The notes under the pieces are model-generated. The model was given only the letters and a program-made list of their open reading frames with translations, had not been told where the DNA came from and did not search any database. A DNA stretch of 64,000 nucleotides from positions 61,208,616 to 61,272,615 of the forward strand of contig CM046853.1 in assembly GCA_025617745.1 (NCBI GenBank). The letters run 5' to 3'. This document shows, in pieces, positions 58,748 to 64,000 of the stretch. Origin of the DNA: Heliocidaris erythrogramma (lineage: Eukaryota > Echinodermata > Echinoidea > Camarodonta > Echinometridae). A program made the position numbers and the translations under genes. How positions within the stretch are numbered: position 1 is the stretch's first letter; the number at the start of each line of letters is the position of its first letter.

Positions 58748-61700
58748 CTAAGAAGAGGAAAATGAAAAAACCATGATAGAGGAAATAATTACTAAAAAAA
58801 AGATATGTTATTTTGTGATGTTTATATTTATTTGTTCCTATAATGTGCATTGTTCAGTGGAATAATTCGAAAGCCAACTTGTTACACTGACTCAAATTTT
58901 GAGAAAAGACAATTCACCATGTCTAGCCTACGCGTGTGATTTCCCATATGGCCCGAGGATGGTAGTTACTCAATCCAGTGTTCTACCAGTCATAATTTGG
59001 AAATCAAATTACAGCCCCTGCGAGGAATTTTGGAAGTCAAAATGTCAAAAAGAATTTGATTCCAAGAACTAACATGAAGCGAAACATGCCTGTAGCACAT
59101 AGGGGTAAATCAGCAGCGTAAAGGCCCACACGGAGCTTGAAACCCAGCATCCTGAGAAAAATACAACAAATCATGACATTTCGGTAGCATTTAACCGCGT
59201 TTTGGACACAGTGAACCTTGTCTTCATCGTAAGAATTGCGTTACTGTAGACAGTGGTAATGAATCAATGGCTATATCGGAACAACTCTGAAAGCAGCTCA
59301 ATTCCATTTTTGCATGTGATTCCATATCATTCGCAATTCATTCTGTTTCAATTTTTTTTCTCTTTTCCCTATCGTTTCATCTCTTATTTGCTAACACTAC
59401 TATCTGCCTATGTTTATTTTTGTCTTTCCATCACTTCCTCTTTTTATCCACATAATTACAAAATCGTTTCTTTCTCCCTCTCTCTCTCTCTCTCTTTCTC
59501 CCTATCTCTTTCTATCTCTGTCACATTCTACATTCTTACAATTCACATATGTTTCGACAGTGTTTACCCCTTCGATCTCGTATTACGTTTAAAATTAACC
59601 CCTCCCTCTCCAACTTGTATTTGTTGCCATACCTTAGCAAGACTCTTTAGTCTGGAGAGCCTGTTTGAATGAACATCGGCTGACATGATGACTCCTCGTC
59701 TTCATACAATAAGATCATAGATCAACAACAAAAATAAAGGCTTTAATCAAACGTGTGATTGAAACGCAGAACAGTTCTCATATCGTCAATCTCCGTGGTA
59801 GGACAAAATAAAATTTGAATTCTGTATGATGAGTAATGGCAAAGTTTTGAAATTAATTCGTTGGATTTTTCTTCTCACATATGAATCACATGTCTATTAC
59901 GGTCTGTTAGTCAGTTCATTGCGACAGTTTTTTCATAAAAGTCTTTGTCGAGAAACAAATAAAAGCGATGTCGAAACAGGCAGCTTATCGTAAAGCAGAC
60001 ATGACACACTTCCCCGCTGAGCTTTCTCAATCACGCTGAGTTATCATAATGAATTATTACAACATATTGGCAGATCTATTAAATATTTCCTTGTCAATCT
60101 GTTCGACAGTGTCATTGATCAGCATTTTCATACTGGAATAACTTCGAGAAAATATCCCATGAGCCGAGTTTTCCTCAAAACGCCATACATGCCCAGCGAA
60201 CGTATTCACGGCATTGACTCGGCTTCGGGTGCTGTCTTGGTGATGACGATAAGAGGCAAACAAATCCTCGCATTTAATGTTGACATTGTAATGAAAAACT
60301 GCTCATTATCGACCTTATCGCTGCTCTGAGATCCGGGTAATTCGCATAAATACGACGAACGTTTATTGACCTTATGAAATCATAGGAAAAAGACCATGGT
60401 ATATATATTGTAGCACTGAATTCCCGGTTGCAGTTCTCTGGTCGTATTTGGTTTGTGGAATAGGTCGGGACTCGCAATAACAGCTCAGTGGCTCGTAAAG
60501 CAGTGCGGACAATTTATCGATCTCTATTCCATGCAGCCAGCCCCCTATCCTGGCTTCCTGACACAACTTACAATTGTTCCATCGATTTTGCGCACCAAGC
60601 ATTCCCCAAAGTGGTATTCAATCATCCCACATTGTGTTTCAGGATCTCATTGAAAACATTTTAGCCCCACACGCTGCCCCTCTTATTTTACCTGTCTGTA
60701 GAATAATGCGACCACCTCGTCGATTCGAGGACGATGACATGATTTCTAAGGAACTTGTCGATCAGCCAACAAAATTCATTTCGCTGCAATAATCCTCTGA
60801 AGGCTCTTTTGGAAATTATTAACGGGGCGGCATCTTCCAAGCAATTTTTTTGCTCCCTTTAATGACTTTACTAAGGTCAAACGTTCCGTTGACATTGCCT
60901 TTTTTGGTATTCCTAGCCTTATTAGTAAATACACAATGGAAAGTTGAGATGTCATTAATGTATTTAACGATAATGTAATAGAAATAGATAAGTGCTGTAG
61001 CCTTCACATCTTAAAGTGTAAATGATTATATAAAACATAGATAAGAAACGTACCCCCCCCCCAAGAAAAATAAAACCGGACGAAAAATCGTTGTCTTATC
61101 ATATGCTTTTGTTCAGAAGTGAAACAGAAAAAAAATGGTGATCATTAAATTCTGTATTTGACTATTGATAGTTTCAAGTGGAAAAACGATTAGTGATACA
61201 CATAATAAACATACTTAGTAAGACAAATTTTTAATTACGGTCCGTTTGATAGTTTCATTTTAGATTAACAGATGCAGGAGAATCAACACGTATTCTTCAG
61301 TTCTGGGTCATGAGATCTGCTCATAACTTTGGAAACCATAAATACATTATTCTTGGGATGGCAGGTACAATATTCCAGGAATTTTAGTACATTACAGTGA
61401 GGATTTTAGTTCATTTGAAAAAATATCGATGTTTCATTTTCACAAGACATACATGTAGATGGTGAAAGGGACGTAAGGCCTCGGTTGCTATAATATATAT
61501 ATTCATATGACGGGACCTTTTCTCTTTTCTTGCATTTGTTTGTGTTGGAAATTGCAACACCCCCCCCCCCCCCCCCCCCCCCTTTCAAAACAGCAAGATG
61601 TCCAGTAATAGACATAGGTGAATCCAGCGACCCTCCCCTATTGAGAAAAAAGTGTGAAAACATTATTATTCTTAAAGAGGATCATTAGAAAGCCCTCAGA

Positions 61701-62939
61701 AATTTTAGCCTTGGAAAAGTGAAAACTCCTTGATCCACCCCTGTGATTGGTTTGTTTTTCATAATGTTGAAATAGTTTCCGAGCTTGGTGATAGTATCCC
61801 AACGGCATACGGGTTGCAAGAAATTTGGAACTGACATCAAATAATCGAAAGTAAAGTAAGAATTTCAAAACAATTAAACACCAGTAACCCCTTGTGTGTT
61901 TTACGGAAGTATGCTTGTTGCTCAGGTACATGATATTATATACGTCAGTTGTTACCTTCAACTATGTCATGTATGTATTGATTATGAACTAGGCTAGACT
62001 GACAAACCCTGTAATGTTTCTGGATTTCAAACTGTGATTTTCAACAATTTATTTAAAACTGCAGCCAAACAAAAATAAATTCGAGGAGAAATGTATTGCC
62101 ATGTTATGTTACTTAATATGGAATTATACGTTTTTAATTTTAATTTTTTGTAAATGCCTATTCAAGTTTTGGTCTGTTTTTAGAAAACTATCCTTCTGCA
62201 AATGACGAGGGATTTGGGGGCAGAGAACATCGATTGATCGAATGAAGCCGAAGAAAAATTCAGCGACGCATGAAATGTGAGGAGAGAATGTAACAGAATT
62301 GTAAAAGAGAAGAGAGAGAGAGAGAGAGAGAGATATCGGGGGGGGGGGCGCAAACAGACAACCAGAAGCGCAGTTCCATATTATAAGCTGTAAACTGACA
62401 ACCATTCTGGGGAGGGGGGTTGGTAGTACTTTAAACTGGCATTAAGTTTCAAATAACTGATATCATTGTAAAGGGTGAGACGGTGCAAGTGCTATAACAT
62501 AAACATTATGAAATGATAGCTTCTTGTGGATAGAAGGCTAAGACAGCAAAATGATTTCCGCGATGGAAGATAATTCGACATACATTTCTGCCAATAAACT
62601 CGTTTAGAATTGAGTTCTTATCTTTGTTTTCTAATCTTTCACATTCTAATATATGGTATTTTATAGCACAAGCAATAAGATTTACACAGGTTAAATCAAC
62701 TTTTAAAAATATGTGCGAATTTCCCCCCAAAGTGGCATTGCAAAAAGGAAATACAGACACGAGACAAAGAGAGATAATAAATGATAAGTGCAGAAGCAAG
62801 CATAAACTGGGAAGTAGCCAAAAAGAATTGGTCTGTATTAGTGCCAATCCTCTGCTCCACTGCAGTCCAGAATCATATTGATATTGCAGATTTGGTCATT
62901 TTAGACCTATACATTTAAAAACACGCACTCCACTGGGGG
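58748..62939. other. Unassigned stretch upstream of the minus-strand gene
   Basis: Contains (CT)n at about 59466-59520, a long C-run at 61559-61582 and (GA)n at about 62308-62333. No exon could be supported, though 5' exons of the minus-strand gene could be hidden here. Confidence 0.45.
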
Positions 62940-63180
62940 TGGGGGGGGGGGACAGACTGGATGCAACAATGGGGTGCCCCCCCCCCCCACTTGAATAGAA
63001 TTCCTGTTTGGATTTGCGCCCATGGGCTGGAATACTCCCCAGGGCGCGGAGAATGTGCATACATTGTGTGCGGGCATGCCAGAATCCGATGACCAGGGTA
63101 ATAATATATCTGTAAAGCGCTTAGAGACATCTCCGATGTATTAGGCGCTATATAAAAGCTGAATATTATTATTATTATTA
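62940..63180 (+). mobile_element. SINE-like 3' portion with (ATT)n tail
   Basis: The end reads GTAAAGCGCTTAGAGAC, then GGCGCTATATAAAAGCTGAA, then (TTA)n. This is a 3' tail structure widespread in invertebrate tRNA-SINEs. No pol III boxes are seen 5' of it, so the copy is truncated. Bases 63181-64000 hold nothing recognised. Confidence 0.6.
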
Positions 63181-64000
63181 CCGGGTAGGCTAGCTACAGC
63201 AACCGACATTAGATCACTAGCAACATAACTTGTTTACCTCATATAGCTGATCAAAGGTATATGATCGGTCACGCGTACATATGATCTCTACTTACACATT
63301 TTACGTCTTGTGCAATAAAACAACTTTGCCTATATATGTCATGTATACGTCCAAAGTACATTCTGCTCATAATTATTTGTAACCCATTTTTAACTTATAT
63401 ATGTATTCTAAGAAATACGAAATATTTAAAACTTCCCCGAATGTTTTTTTATGCATTCATTTTTTTTTAAAATGCCAATCGCATCGGCGTGAGTGTGTTT
63501 ACGTGCCTGTCGGGTGACTAAAGCTAGCTGTTTGAAACACAACATGACACGATTTCACATACTTAAGACTTAGCAAACAGTAAAAACCAATAATGGACCA
63601 AATCGTAGGATCTTCACAAAAAGTGAAGTGCCCCGATGTGGGACTGTTTGTCCAGATAGAGAGGGCAAACATGTCGACTATTGACTAGACTATTGATTTC
63701 TCACTTTACCGCCGCCAGACGCATCCTGTCGACATACAACAATGCTCCACACAACGATTCTGGGTACCAATGTATTTATGTTGGGACATAATACGTCAAC
63801 AAATACTGCCTTCAGTAACATTTTACTCCACGTTAACCCTCTGATTACCACCGATCCAACATTACATTTAGTTTGCACGTCGCATTCCACAATAATATAA
63901 CCCACTGACTCAAAAAGCCAATAACTCTAAGCCTATACTCTGCGTCCCCCCCAAAAAGTTCACAGTGGGGAAAAGTTTCCCCAAATAAATATTTCTGCAT

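Noticed and set aside
59040..59161. A further 5' exon for the minus-strand gene (reading MLGFKLRVGLYAAD)
   Set aside because: The acceptor is fair but there is no GT donor in the phase needed to join 58747; only a weak GC donor is available.
59253..59672. Long plus-strand hydrophobic frame resembling a membrane protein
   Set aside because: Most of it is a (CT)n-rich low-complexity stretch read as Ser/Leu/Phe; it has no family pattern.
60574..60792. Plus-strand frame with an acceptor-like CATTGTGTTTCAG, considered as a downstream receptor exon
   Set aside because: It lacks TM5-7 patterns and ends in a stop after an acidic stretch; there is no support beyond openness.

Overview
This window is repeat-dense animal genomic DNA with spliced genes, not a bacterial or viral replicon. 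The mix of Penelope-like elements, LINEs ending in AATTC repeats, Ty3/gypsy pieces, tRNA-headed SINEs, many short terminal-inverted-repeat (TIR) elements and long G or C runs suggests a marine deuterostome invertebrate. A sea urchin is my best guess; this is an inference, since no species-diagnostic gene is present.

Two host genes could be assembled by eye from open, phase-compatible exons with splice signals. The first, on the plus strand, is a Golgi-type carbohydrate sulfotransferase of the Sulfotransfer_2 (chondroitin/HNK-1 sulfotransferase) family, joined as 12362-12479, 15001-15044 and 41710-42645 (365 residues). The second, on the minus strand, has five exons: 58747-58685, 56153-56102, 55557-55413, 52600-52547 and 51469-50203. 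It encodes an unrecognised Ser/acid-rich protein of at least 512 residues. A single plus-strand exon-like segment at 56564-56747, inside an intron of that gene, looks like TM4 and extracellular loop 2 of a rhodopsin-type receptor.

Layout. 1-1.2 kb: degenerate short tandem repeat and a gypsy gag/protease relic. 1.5-10.2 kb: LINE A, split by a 5.5-kb Penelope-like element (PLE A) that itself contains a second Penelope-like element (PLE B) and a 905-bp TIR element, each with target duplications. 10.2-12.3 kb: duplicated low-coding repeats. 12.4-42.6 kb: the sulfotransferase gene. Its 26.7-kb second intron holds a broken gypsy element, Harbinger-like and hAT-like TIR elements, a nearly intact LINE (LINE B) and a decayed LINE of another lineage (LINE C). 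42.67-43.72 kb: a TIR element with a 9-bp target duplication 25 bp after the sulfotransferase stop codon. 43.8-46.3 kb: a Tc1/mariner-type fold-back inside another. 46.8-48.6 kb: LINE D and a MITE. 50.2-58.7 kb: the five-exon minus-strand gene, with fold-back elements and a SINE in its introns. 58.75-64 kb: mostly unassigned sequence with a SINE tail.

The two assembled genes show no obvious functional link. Most of the biology readable here is transposon nesting and its effect on gene structure.
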